This document shows positions 54,686 to 63,132 of a stretch of 64,000 bases of DNA, in pieces. The stretch is from the NCBI GenBank assembly GCA_020638655.1, contig JACKIC010000001.1, positions 248,001 through 312,000 on the forward strand. Reading direction: 5' to 3'. The notes beneath the pieces were generated by a model that worked only from the letters and a program-made list of their open reading frames with translations, did no database searches and was not told where the DNA came from. Position 1 is the stretch's first letter. Each line of letters starts with the position of its first letter. Origin of the DNA: Planctomycetota bacterium. Its GTDB lineage: Bacteria > Planctomycetota > UBA1135 > UBA2386. Both the position numbers and the translations under genes were made by a program.

Positions 54686-57001
54686 ATGCCGACCACGACC
54701 AATCCCCCTTCGATGCCCCCCACCACCTCCCCCTCCGATCAGACCGTCGACCTGCAGCTGCGCGGCATGACCTGCGCCGGCTGTGTGGCCCGCGTCGACG
54801 CCGGCCTGCGGCAGGTGTCCGGCGTCGCCGACGTCGACGTCAACCTCGTCAACCAGAGCGCCCGCGTTCGCCTCGCCGACCCGGACACCGCCGTCGCCGA
54901 CCTCGTCGCCGCAGTGAAGGCGAGCGGCTACGAGGTGATCGGCACCAGCACCACGGCGGCCCAGCGACGCGCCACCAGCGACGCCGCCGCGGCCGACGAG
55001 GCCGCCGAACGCGCCCGCCTGCGCCGCGACGCCGCGGTCGCCGGCGCGCTCACGGCGCCGCTGCTGGTGCTGGCGATGTCGCACGGCGCGATCCCGGGCA
55101 GCGACGGTCCGGTCGGCCATTGGCTGCAGTTCGCGCTCGCGACGCTCGTCGTGTTCGGCCCGGGGCGGCGTTTCCTGCGGCTGGCGCTCAGCGCGCTGCG
55201 TCACCGCACCACCGACATGAACACGCTGGTGAGCCTCGGCGCGCTGGCGGCCTGGGGGCAGTCGACCGCGACGCTGCTCGCCGCCACGTTCGCGAGCCAC
55301 GTCGCGCACGGCGAGGTGCACCTCTACTTCGAGGCAGCGGCGACGATCCTGACCTTCGTCACCTTCGGCAAGCTGCTCGAACTGCGCGCGCGCCACCACC
55401 TCGGCGACGCGGTGCGCAGCCTGCACGCGCTGGTGCCGGCGAAGGCCGTGCGCGTCGGGTCGAACGGCGAAGAGACCGTCGAGATCGCGTCGCTGCAGAT
55501 CGGCGACCGCGTCGTCGTGCGCCCCGGCGAGCGCGTGCCCGCCGACGGCGAGGTCACCGAGGGCAACTCCGCGATCGACGAATCGATGCTGACCGGCGAG
55601 AGCCTGCCGATCGACAAGGCGCCCGGCGACGCGGTGTTCGGCGGCACGCTGAACCGCGAAGGGCGCCTGGTCGTGCGCGTCACGCGCCAGGGTGAGGAGA
55701 GCGCGCTGGGACGCATCGCGGCCGCGGTCGAGGCCGCCCAGGCGACGCGCGCGCCGATCGCGCAGCTCGCCGACCGCGTCAGCGCCGTGTTCGTGCCCGC
55801 CGTGCTCGCCATCGCGCTGCTGACGTTCGTGGTCTGGTGGTCGATCACGCCCGGCGACGCCGCGGTCGGCACCGCCGTCGAACGCATGGTCGCGGTGCTG
55901 GTGATCGCCTGCCCGTGCGCGCTGGGCCTGGCCACGCCGGCGGCGGTCGCGGTCGGGGTCGGCCGCGGTGCCGAGCTCGGCATCTTGTGGAAGGGCGGCG
56001 CGGCGATCGAGGCAGCGAGCCACCTCGACACCGTGTTCGTCGACAAGACCGGCACGGTGACGCGCGGCGAGCCCGAGCTCGTCGCGGCCGAGGACCTGCA
56101 GGGCACCGCCTCGGACGAGGTGCTGCAGCGCGCCGCGGCCGTCGAGGCCGGCAGCGAACACCCGCTGGCGGCGGCGTTGGTCGCGGCGGCGAAGGCGCGC
56201 GGCCTCGCGCTCGCGGCGAGCGACGCGTTCCGCGCCCTGCCCGGCGTCGGCGTCGAGGCCCGCATCGACGGCCACACGGTGCGCGTCGTCAAGCAGGCGG
56301 CCGTGCCCCAAGACCGACTGCCGCAGCAGGCGAACGCACGCGCCGAGGAGCTGGCGGCGCGCGGCTGCACGATCTCGTTCGTGCTCGTCGACGGACGACC
56401 CGTCGGCCTCGTCGCGCTCGCCGATCGGCCCGCCGACGGCGCCGCGGCGACGGTCGCGACGCTGCAGGCCGCCGGCCTCGAAGTCGTGATGCTGACCGGC
56501 GACCGCCGCAGCACAGCAGCCGCGATCGCGCGCGAGGTCGGCATCGACCGCGTCGAGGCAGAGCTCACACCGACCGACAAGGCCGCGCGCATCGAGGCCG
56601 CCCGCAGCGGCGGCAGGCGCGTCGCGATGGTCGGCGACGGCGTCAACGACGCGCCGGGGCTCGCCGCGGCCGACGTCGGCATCGCCGTGTCGCGCGGCAC
56701 CGACAGCGCCGCGGCCGCCGCCGACGTCGTGCTGCTGCGCGGCAGCCTCGACGCCGTGCCGCTGGCCCTCGAGCTGGCGCGCGCGACCCTGCACACGATC
56801 CACCGCAACCTGTGGGCCGCGTCGATCTACAACGTGCTCGGCATCCCGGTCGCGGCCGGCGTGTTCGCGTTCGCCGGCCTGCAGCTGTCGCCCGTGTTCG
56901 CGAGCCTGGCGATGTCGCTGAGCAGCGTCTCGGTGCTGGCGAGTTCGCTGTGGTTGCGCCGATTCCACCGAGGCGGCAAGCTCGTCGCCTCGCACGCATG
57001 A
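54686..57001 (+). CDS. copA: Cu(I)-exporting P1B-type ATPase CopA
   Basis: A 771-residue copper pump. One N-terminal HMA domain carries C30/C33 (GMTCAGC). The membrane metal site is CPC (C409/C411 in ACPCALGLATP). The phosphorylated aspartate is D453 in DKTGTVT, followed by SEHPLAAAL and GDGVNDAPGLAAADVGIA. It drives Cu(I) out of the cytoplasm. The start is ATG 54686; GTG 54662 is possible. The stop overlaps the following sigma factor start (ATGA), so sensor and pump are made together. Confidence 0.95.
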   Translation: MPTTTNPPSMPPTTSPSDQTVDLQLRGMTCAGCVARVDAGLRQVSGVADVDVNLVNQSARVRLADPDTAVADLVAAVKASGYEVIGTSTTAAQRRATSDAAAADEAAERARLRRDAAVAGALTAPLLVLAMSHGAIPGSDGPVGHWLQFALATLVVFGPGRRFLRLALSALRHRTTDMNTLVSLGALAAWGQSTATLLAATFASHVAHGEVHLYFEAAATILTFVTFGKLLELRARHHLGDAVRSLHALVPAKAVRVGSNGEETVEIASLQIGDRVVVRPGERVPADGEVTEGNSAIDESMLTGESLPIDKAPGDAVFGGTLNREGRLVVRVTRQGEESALGRIAAAVEAAQATRAPIAQLADRVSAVFVPAVLAIALLTFVVWWSITPGDAAVGTAVERMVAVLVIACPCALGLATPAAVAVGVGRGAELGILWKGGAAIEAASHLDTVFVDKTGTVTRGEPELVAAEDLQGTASDEVLQRAAAVEAGSEHPLAAALVAAAKARGLALAASDAFRALPGVGVEARIDGHTVRVVKQAAVPQDRLPQQANARAEELAARGCTISFVLVDGRPVGLVALADRPADGAAATVATLQAAGLEVVMLTGDRRSTAAAIAREVGIDRVEAELTPTDKAARIEAARSGGRRVAMVGDGVNDAPGLAAADVGIAVSRGTDSAAAAADVVLLRGSLDAVPLALELARATLHTIHRNLWAASIYNVLGIPVAAGVFAFAGLQLSPVFASLAMSLSSVSVLASSLWLRRFHRGGKLVASHA

Positions 57002-57561
57002 ACCCCGACCGCGAGCAACCGGGCGCCGACGTGGCCGGCAGACTGCTGGCGAGCCACCGCGAGTTCCTCTCGTTCCTCGAGCGCCGGGTCGGCGACCGCG
57101 CCCTGGCGGAAGACCTGCTGCAGGACGCCTTCGTGCGCTTCCTCGAGAAGGGCCACGAACTGCGCGACGACGAGTCGGCGCGGGCGTGGTTCTACCGCGT
57201 GCTGCGCAACGCGATCACCGACCGGTTCCGCCGCCAGCAGACGGCGACAAGGCGCCTCGAGCAGCTCGCCAAGGACCTCGAAGAGGAGCACGGGGAGGCG
57301 GCCCGGGAGCTCGATCGCACCGCGTGCGCGTGCATCGCCGGGCTGCTCGACAACCTGCCCGAGGAGCAGGCCCGGATCCTGCGGCGCGTCGAGCTCGAAG
57401 GCACCCGCGTCGCGGACTACGCCAAGGAGGCGGGCATCACGGAGAACAACGCCGGCGTGCGGGCATTCCGTGCGCGACGCGCCCTGCGCGCCGAAGTGAC
57501 GCGCGCCTGCGGCACCTGCGCCGAGCACGGCTGCCTCGATTGCTCCTGCGGCGGCAGCTGA
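56998..57561 (+). CDS. CorE-like ECF sigma factor with cysteine-rich tail
   Basis: A 187-residue ECF sigma factor. Region 2 is SFLERRVGDRALAEDLLQDAFVRFLEKG with AWFYRVLRNAITDRFRR. Region 4 is LDNLPEEQARILRRVELEG to ITENNAGVRAFRARRAL. The C-terminus adds C171, C174, C179, C182 and C184 with H177. CorE of Myxococcus has such a domain and switches its sigma activity by Cu(II)/Cu(I). No anti-sigma is seen, consistent with direct metal sensing. It is translationally coupled to copA. That it controls both copper operons is inference. Confidence 0.85.
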   Translation: MNPDREQPGADVAGRLLASHREFLSFLERRVGDRALAEDLLQDAFVRFLEKGHELRDDESARAWFYRVLRNAITDRFRRQQTATRRLEQLAKDLEEEHGEAARELDRTACACIAGLLDNLPEEQARILRRVELEGTRVADYAKEAGITENNAGVRAFRARRALRAEVTRACGTCAEHGCLDCSCGGS

Positions 57562-57612
57562 CCGTCGCGGCGCCGCGGCGGCCTGGGTAGCATCCTTCAC
57601 CCGAAGTCCGCG

Positions 57613-58569
57613 ATGCTCTCCCTGCAACAACTCATTCTCCGTCTCCAGGAATACTGGAGCAGCCGCGGCTGCGCGCTGCTGCAGCCCTACGACATGGAGG
57701 TCGGCGCCGGCACCAGCCACACCGCCACCTTCCTGCGCGCGCTCGGGCCCGAGCCGTGGCGCGCGGCCTACGTGCAGCCGAGCCGCCGACCCAAGGACGG
57801 CCGCTACGGGGACAACCCCAACCGCCTGCAGCACTACTACCAGTTCCAGGTCGTGCTCAAGCCGGCGCCCGCCGACATCCTCGACCTGTATCTGGGTTCG
57901 CTGCAGGCCGCGGGCCTCGATCTCAACCAGAACGACGTGCGCTTCGTCGAGGACGACTGGGAGAACCCGACGCTCGGCTGCTGGGGCCTGGGCTGGGAGG
58001 TCTGGCTCAACGGCATGGAGGTGACGCAGTTCACCTACTTCCAGCAGGTCGGCGGCATCGACTGCAAGCCGATCACGGGCGAGATCACCTACGGCCTCGA
58101 ACGGCTGTGCATGTATCTGCAGGGCGTCGAGAACGTGTTCGACCTGAATTACGCCGACGGCCTCAAGTACGGCGACGTGTTCCACCAGAACGAGGTCGAG
58201 CAGAGCGCCTACAACTTCGAGCACAGCGACGTCGAGTTCCTGCTGACGGCGTTCGCGGCGCACGAGAAGCAGAGCAAGCTGCTGATGGAGCGACAGCTCG
58301 CCCTGCCCGCCTACGAGCAGCTGCTCAAGGCCGGGCACACGTTCAACCTGCTCGACGCACGCGGCGCGATCAGCGTCACCGAGCGCGCCGCCTACATCGG
58401 CCGCATCCGCAACCTCGCGCGCGCCGTCGCCGCGAGCTACGTCGACAGCCGCGCGCGGCTCGGCTTCCCGCTGGCGCCGCGACCGTGGGCCGAGGAGGTG
58501 CTCGCGAAGCTGCAGGCAGATGCTGAAAAGAGCAGCAAGAAGGCCAGCGACAAGGGAGGTGCCGCATGA
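57613..58569 (+). CDS. glyQ: Glycyl-tRNA synthetase alpha subunit
   Basis: A 318-residue alpha subunit of the heterotetrameric bacterial glycyl-tRNA synthetase. LQEYWSSRGCALLQPYDMEVGAGTSH, VQPSRRPKDGRYGDNPNRLQHYYQFQV and WGLGWEVWLNGMEVTQFTYFQQ are the class II active-site blocks. It forms glycyl-adenylate. A 51-base gap after the sigma gene contains a CGCGGCGCCGCG palindrome but no clear terminator. glyS overlaps the end by four bases (ATGA). Confidence 0.97.
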   Translation: MLSLQQLILRLQEYWSSRGCALLQPYDMEVGAGTSHTATFLRALGPEPWRAAYVQPSRRPKDGRYGDNPNRLQHYYQFQVVLKPAPADILDLYLGSLQAAGLDLNQNDVRFVEDDWENPTLGCWGLGWEVWLNGMEVTQFTYFQQVGGIDCKPITGEITYGLERLCMYLQGVENVFDLNYADGLKYGDVFHQNEVEQSAYNFEHSDVEFLLTAFAAHEKQSKLLMERQLALPAYEQLLKAGHTFNLLDARGAISVTERAAYIGRIRNLARAVAASYVDSRARLGFPLAPRPWAEEVLAKLQADAEKSSKKASDKGGAA

Positions 58570-60704
58570 GCGCCACTCCCAGCCTGCTGGTCGAACTGCT
58601 CGTCGAGGAGCTGCCGCCCAAGGCGCTGCGCAAGCTCGGCGACGCGTTCGCCGCGGTCATCGAGACGGAGCTGCGCGGGCAGGGCCTGCTCGCCGCCGAC
58701 ACCAAGACGACGTCGTTCGCGAGCCCGCGCCGCCTGGGCGTGCTGCTGACGCACGTCGCAGCGCGCGCGGCCGATCGTTCCGAACGGCAGAAACTCGTGC
58801 CCGTGAAGATCGGCCTCGACGAAGGCGGCAAGCCGACGGCGGTGCTGCTCAAGAAGCTCGCCGCGATCGGCCAGGGCGAAGACGCGGCGACGCGCCTCGT
58901 GCGCGAGCACGACGGCAAGAACGAGACGCTGTTCCTCGACGTCGTCGTGCCCGGCGCGACGCTGCAGGACGGGCTGCAGAAGGCGTTCGACGCGGCGCTG
59001 ACGCAGCTGCCGATCCCCAAGGTGATGACCTACCAGGTCGCCGACGGCTGGACGACGGTCAAGTTCGTGCGCCCGGCGCACGGCATCGTCGCGCTGCACG
59101 GCAGTGAGGTCGTGCCGATCACCGCGCTGGGGCTCACGGCCGGCCGCGTCACCAAGGGCCACCGCTTCGAGAGCAAGGAGCCCGAGCTCGAGATCCGCAG
59201 CGCCGGCACCTACGCCGACCGCCTCGCGGTCGACGGCGCCGTGCTCGCATCGTTCGCCGAGCGCCGCGCCGACATCGCGCGCCAGCTGCGCGACAAGGCG
59301 CCCGAAGGGCTCGCGCCGATCGACGACGACGCTCTGCTCGACGAGGTCACGGCGCTCGTGGAACGGCCCAACGTGCTGCTCTGCGAGTTCGAGGCCGAGT
59401 TCCTCGCGGTGCCGCAGGAGTGCCTGATCCTGACGATGAAGCAGAATCAGAAGTACTTCCCGCTGCTCGACGCGCAGGGCAAGTTGACCAACCGCTTCCT
59501 CGTGGTCAGCAACATCCGCCCGCAGGACCCGAGCGCGATCGTCGGCGGCAACGAACGTGTGGTGCGGCCGCGCCTCGCCGACGCCAAGTTCTTCTTCGAC
59601 CAGGACCGCAAGAAGACGCTGGAGGCGCGCCTGCCCGGGCTCGAGAAGGTCGTCTACCACAACAAGCTCGGCAATCAGCTGCAGCGCGTGGAGCGCGTGC
59701 GGGCGATCGCCAAGGCGGTTGCGAGAGCCATTGCTCAAGGGCTTGGTAAGCAAATCGATGCCGCGGCCCTCATCGGGTCTTCCGACCGCGCTGCCCACCT
59801 CGCCAAGGCCGACCTGCTGACCGAGATGGTCGGCGAATTCCCCGAACTGCAGGGCATCATGGGCGGCTACTACGCGCGCCACGACGGCGAACCCGACGAG
59901 GTCGCCGTCGCGATCGAGGACCATTACAAGCCGCGCTTCGCGGGCGACGAGCTGCCGCGCAACTCGACCGGCCTGTGTGTCGCGCTCGCCGACAAGCTCG
60001 AGACGCTGATCGGCATGTTCGGCATCGGCCAGGTGCCGACCGGCGACAAGGACCCGTTCGCGCTGCGCCGGCACGCGCTCGGCGTGATCCGCATGCTGAT
60101 CGACGGCCGCATCGACGGGAAGGACCTGAACGTCGAGTTCACGGACCTCGTCGCCGCCGCGACCGCGGTGTTCGGCGATGCGATCAGCGATCCGACGCAG
60201 GCGATCGCCGACTTCGTGTTCGACCGCCTGACCGTGGCGCTGCGCGACCAGGGCTGGACGCCGCAGGAGGTCGACGCCGTGCTCAGCAAGCGGCCGACGA
60301 TCCTCGCCGACGTGCCCAAGCGCCTCGCCGCGGTGCGCGCGTTCGCGGCGCTGCCCGAGGCCGCCGCGCTGGCCGCTGCCAACAAGCGCATCGGCAACAT
60401 CCTCAAGAAGAGCGACGAACCCGAGGCGGCGCTGACGGCGAGCAAACTCGTGGAGCCCGCCGAGAAGGATCTCGAAGCGAAGCTCGCGGCCATGCGCCCC
60501 GCCACGATGGCGATGTTCGCCAACGGCAAGTACCAAGAAGCTCTGACCGCCTGCGCCGCGCTGCGCGCGCCGGTCGACGCGTTCTTCGACGCCGTCATGG
60601 TCAACGACGAGAACCAGGAGCTGCGCCGCAACCGCCTCGCGCTGCTGCGTTCGCTGCACGAACTGATGAACGAGATCGCCGACCTGTCGCGGCTCGCGTC
60701 GTGA
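58566..60704 (+). CDS. glyS: Glycyl-tRNA synthetase beta subunit
   Basis: A 712-residue beta subunit, normal length. LLVELLVEELPPKALRKLGDAF starts it, VPQECLILTMKQNQKYFPL and ADAKFFFDQDRKKTLE are conserved blocks, and DPFALRRHALGVIRML lies in the HD-like region. It binds the tRNA. About 14 codons at 59718-59757 have A/T-rich third positions (GC3 near 36% against over 90% around them) although the frame is intact; see findings. Confidence 0.96.
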   Translation: MSATPSLLVELLVEELPPKALRKLGDAFAAVIETELRGQGLLAADTKTTSFASPRRLGVLLTHVAARAADRSERQKLVPVKIGLDEGGKPTAVLLKKLAAIGQGEDAATRLVREHDGKNETLFLDVVVPGATLQDGLQKAFDAALTQLPIPKVMTYQVADGWTTVKFVRPAHGIVALHGSEVVPITALGLTAGRVTKGHRFESKEPELEIRSAGTYADRLAVDGAVLASFAERRADIARQLRDKAPEGLAPIDDDALLDEVTALVERPNVLLCEFEAEFLAVPQECLILTMKQNQKYFPLLDAQGKLTNRFLVVSNIRPQDPSAIVGGNERVVRPRLADAKFFFDQDRKKTLEARLPGLEKVVYHNKLGNQLQRVERVRAIAKAVARAIAQGLGKQIDAAALIGSSDRAAHLAKADLLTEMVGEFPELQGIMGGYYARHDGEPDEVAVAIEDHYKPRFAGDELPRNSTGLCVALADKLETLIGMFGIGQVPTGDKDPFALRRHALGVIRMLIDGRIDGKDLNVEFTDLVAAATAVFGDAISDPTQAIADFVFDRLTVALRDQGWTPQEVDAVLSKRPTILADVPKRLAAVRAFAALPEAAALAAANKRIGNILKKSDEPEAALTASKLVEPAEKDLEAKLAAMRPATMAMFANGKYQEALTACAALRAPVDAFFDAVMVNDENQELRRNRLALLRSLHELMNEIADLSRLAS

Positions 60705-60707
60705 CGG

Positions 60708-62951
60708 TCAGCTCCCGGGCAGCAGCACGACCGCGGGCGTGAACTCCAGCCCGCTGCCGAGCGCGCCGCCCTGCAGCCCGAAACGCAGGCGGCGCAACGC
60801 CGGGTCGTTGGGCAGAGTCAGCGTCGCTGCCGGGCTGTCGCCGGCCGCGTCGACGACGCCCAGCGAGACCGTGCCCCACGGCGGCACGTAGAGGGTGCAG
60901 CCCGCGAAGCCGAACGGCGCGAGCGGCACGGGCTGCAGCTCGCCGGCGCCGACCACGGCGAACGCCCAGGTCGCCGGCGTGCCGCCGGTGACGCGGTACT
61001 GCATCGCGCCGCCGAGCTGCGGCGCGCCGGCCACGTCGAGCAGCGCGCTGCCGTTGCAGCCTTCGCCCACCACCTGCGTGCTGGCCGACGCCGCGACGGG
61101 CGCGAGCGCGACACCGTCGTACCAGCTGCGCGACGCGCCGTTCTGTCCCGCGTCGAGATCATCGACGTAGACGTCGAGGTCGCCGTTGCCGTTCGGGGCG
61201 GCACGACCGATCCAGGTCGAGTAGGCGCGCACCGAAGCGGTGCTGGTCACCAGCGGCGCGCTGAAGTGGTTGTTGTCGACCATCGCCATGCCGCGCTTCT
61301 CGTACGTGCGCAGCGCGCCCGGCGCGAAGCCGGCGCGCAGCGTCCAGTCCTCGTTGGGGTTCGACCAAGCGACCACGAACACGTCGTAGAGCCCCGGGGC
61401 CACGCCGCCGACCCGCGTGCGCAGGGTCGGCGCGTTCTCACCGCCCGTCTCGCTCGCGGTCCACACCTCACCGCCGTTGCCGTAGCCCGAACGCAGGTGC
61501 CAGGCGCCGTCGTCGGCGCCCTGCCCCGACGTCGGCCCGGTCGGGTTGGCGGGCAGACCGGTGGCCAGCGTGGTGTTCGCGGTCGTGGCGTCGACGAACG
61601 TCGCCGGCGCCATGTCCAGTTCGGGCGCCTGCACGAGCCCGACGACCGCGAGGTGGAAATCCGTGTAGGTCGAGTAGGTGCCGCGCAGCCACAACAGCGC
61701 CAGCCGCTGCCCGTCCCACGCCGGCACGATCGGCCGCACGTTGTCGACCGACGAGTTCTCGGTGACCGGCGTCCAGGTCCAGCTCGCGCCGAACGTCGCG
61801 GTCGAGCCGGTGAAGATCTCATAGTGCGCGAGCGCGGCGCCGTTGCGCGGATCGACGCGCGTCGACACGAAGATCGTGTCGGGGCGGTCGGGCTGCAGCG
61901 CGGCGAGGCCGGTGTAGTCGTCTTCGGCGGCGTAGAGGTACGCACCCATGCGACAGACCTCGTGCACGCTCCAGGCGCTGCCGTCGTAGCGGCCGAACAG
62001 CAGCCGATGGTCGGTGTTGTTGCCGTTGGCGCGCGCCTGGAACAGCGCGCGCACGGTGCCGTCCGGATCGACGCGCAGGTCGACGGTCCAGCCGCGCCGC
62101 ATCGCCGCACCGCCGAACACCGCGCCCGCCTGCAGCACCGGCGTCAGACTCGACGGCGCCTGCCCGGCGGCGTCGAGCACGTTGGCGTCGACGAGCGTGC
62201 CGTCGCTGCGGCGCAGCTGGTCGTTCTCGACGTAGCCGTGATAGATGCTGTTGTCGTAGTTGCGCGGATGGCGCTCGGTGGTCAGCACGTGCACACGCGC
62301 GATCCCGTCCGACGCGTACTTCACGTACGGGCGATCGCCGCTGCCGCCCTCGGTCAACAGCTTGCCGCCGCCCGACCAGGTGGTGCCCTGATCCGTGCTC
62401 CACATCACGTTCGGGTCCCAGTTGATCGCGCGCACGAAGTTGTAGGTGCGGCCCGTCGACGACAGGTGGAACACGTTCGAGTAGCTCATGTCGACGGGAT
62501 GCGAGTAGCTCGCTTCGGTCGTCCACGCGCTCGGATCGCCGGGGTTCGTCGTCACGCGCCAGCGCGTCAGGTGGCTGCCGCCGTGCGTGCCGTAGACCGC
62601 GAGGTAACGGCCGTCGGGCCGCACCAGCAGCGCCGGCGAGTTGTGGTCGTCACCCTGCAGCCGGTCGTGCAGCTCGAAGGCGCCGAACCGCCCCGCGCTC
62701 AGGTCGAGCCAGGCCACGTCGATGTCGCCGCCGCGCGCCGTTCCGCCGACGCCGCTGCTGTCGGCGCACGACGCGACCAGCAGCCGGCCGCGCAGCGGAT
62801 CGACGATCGCGCGCTCGTCCTCGAACCACGACCACGCGCCGTTGTCATGCAGGTTCAGAAGGTGACCATGCACCTCGTCTTGGGCGAACACGGCGGCCAT
62901 CGGCGAAAAGCCGACGAGGAGCACACGGAACCAGGAGCGTTGCGGAGGCAT
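60708..62951 (-). CDS. Large secreted BNR-repeat protein with planctomycete-type tail
   Basis: A 747-residue exported protein with signal peptide (VLLVGFSPMAAVFAQ). From about 25 to 430 it has a BNR_4-type beta-propeller (WSWFEDERAIVDPLRGRLLVAS, DDHNSPALLVRPDGRYLAVYGTHGG), as in some polysaccharide lyases. About 435-640 is a beta-sandwich module also found in the divergent neighbour (VDATTANTTLATG, VYVDDLDAGQNGASRSWYDGV). The C-terminal 100 residues end TLPNDPALRRLRFGLQGGALG, a tail recurrent in secreted planctomycete proteins. A polysaccharide-degrading or -binding role is plausible; catalytic residues were not assigned. Confidence 0.78.
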   Translation of the reverse strand: MPPQRSWFRVLLVGFSPMAAVFAQDEVHGHLLNLHDNGAWSWFEDERAIVDPLRGRLLVASCADSSGVGGTARGGDIDVAWLDLSAGRFGAFELHDRLQGDDHNSPALLVRPDGRYLAVYGTHGGSHLTRWRVTTNPGDPSAWTTEASYSHPVDMSYSNVFHLSSTGRTYNFVRAINWDPNVMWSTDQGTTWSGGGKLLTEGGSGDRPYVKYASDGIARVHVLTTERHPRNYDNSIYHGYVENDQLRRSDGTLVDANVLDAAGQAPSSLTPVLQAGAVFGGAAMRRGWTVDLRVDPDGTVRALFQARANGNNTDHRLLFGRYDGSAWSVHEVCRMGAYLYAAEDDYTGLAALQPDRPDTIFVSTRVDPRNGAALAHYEIFTGSTATFGASWTWTPVTENSSVDNVRPIVPAWDGQRLALLWLRGTYSTYTDFHLAVVGLVQAPELDMAPATFVDATTANTTLATGLPANPTGPTSGQGADDGAWHLRSGYGNGGEVWTASETGGENAPTLRTRVGGVAPGLYDVFVVAWSNPNEDWTLRAGFAPGALRTYEKRGMAMVDNNHFSAPLVTSTASVRAYSTWIGRAAPNGNGDLDVYVDDLDAGQNGASRSWYDGVALAPVAASASTQVVGEGCNGSALLDVAGAPQLGGAMQYRVTGGTPATWAFAVVGAGELQPVPLAPFGFAGCTLYVPPWGTVSLGVVDAAGDSPAATLTLPNDPALRRLRFGLQGGALGSGLEFTPAVVLLPGS

Positions 62952-63081
62952 GATGGAGGAAACGGTGCGAACGGGGTCGCGTGAAGATAGCGAGCGGGCG
63001 CCGCGCCGTGGGGCGACACGGACGCGACAAGGCCGATCGTGCCCCTAGATCGCCACGATCCGCTACCCTTCGCCCCCTGGT

Positions 63082-63098
63082 CGCCGGGCTTCCCGGCG
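63082..63098 (+). promoter_or_regulatory. Leader hairpin upstream of the last gene
   Basis: CGCCGGG-CTT-CCCGGCG is a perfect seven-pair stem with a three-base loop, ending 34 bases before the ATG at 63133. It lies in the 181-base divergent gap. It may be a leader structure; no T-run follows. Confidence 0.3.
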
Positions 63099-63132
63099 GC
63101 TCCACACCATTCCTTCAGCAACGAGGCACACC

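Noticed and set aside
57566..57577. CGCGGCGCCGCG palindrome before glyQ as an operator or terminator
   Set aside because: A pure G/C 12-mer palindrome is expected by chance in DNA of this composition, and no T-run or second arm supports it.
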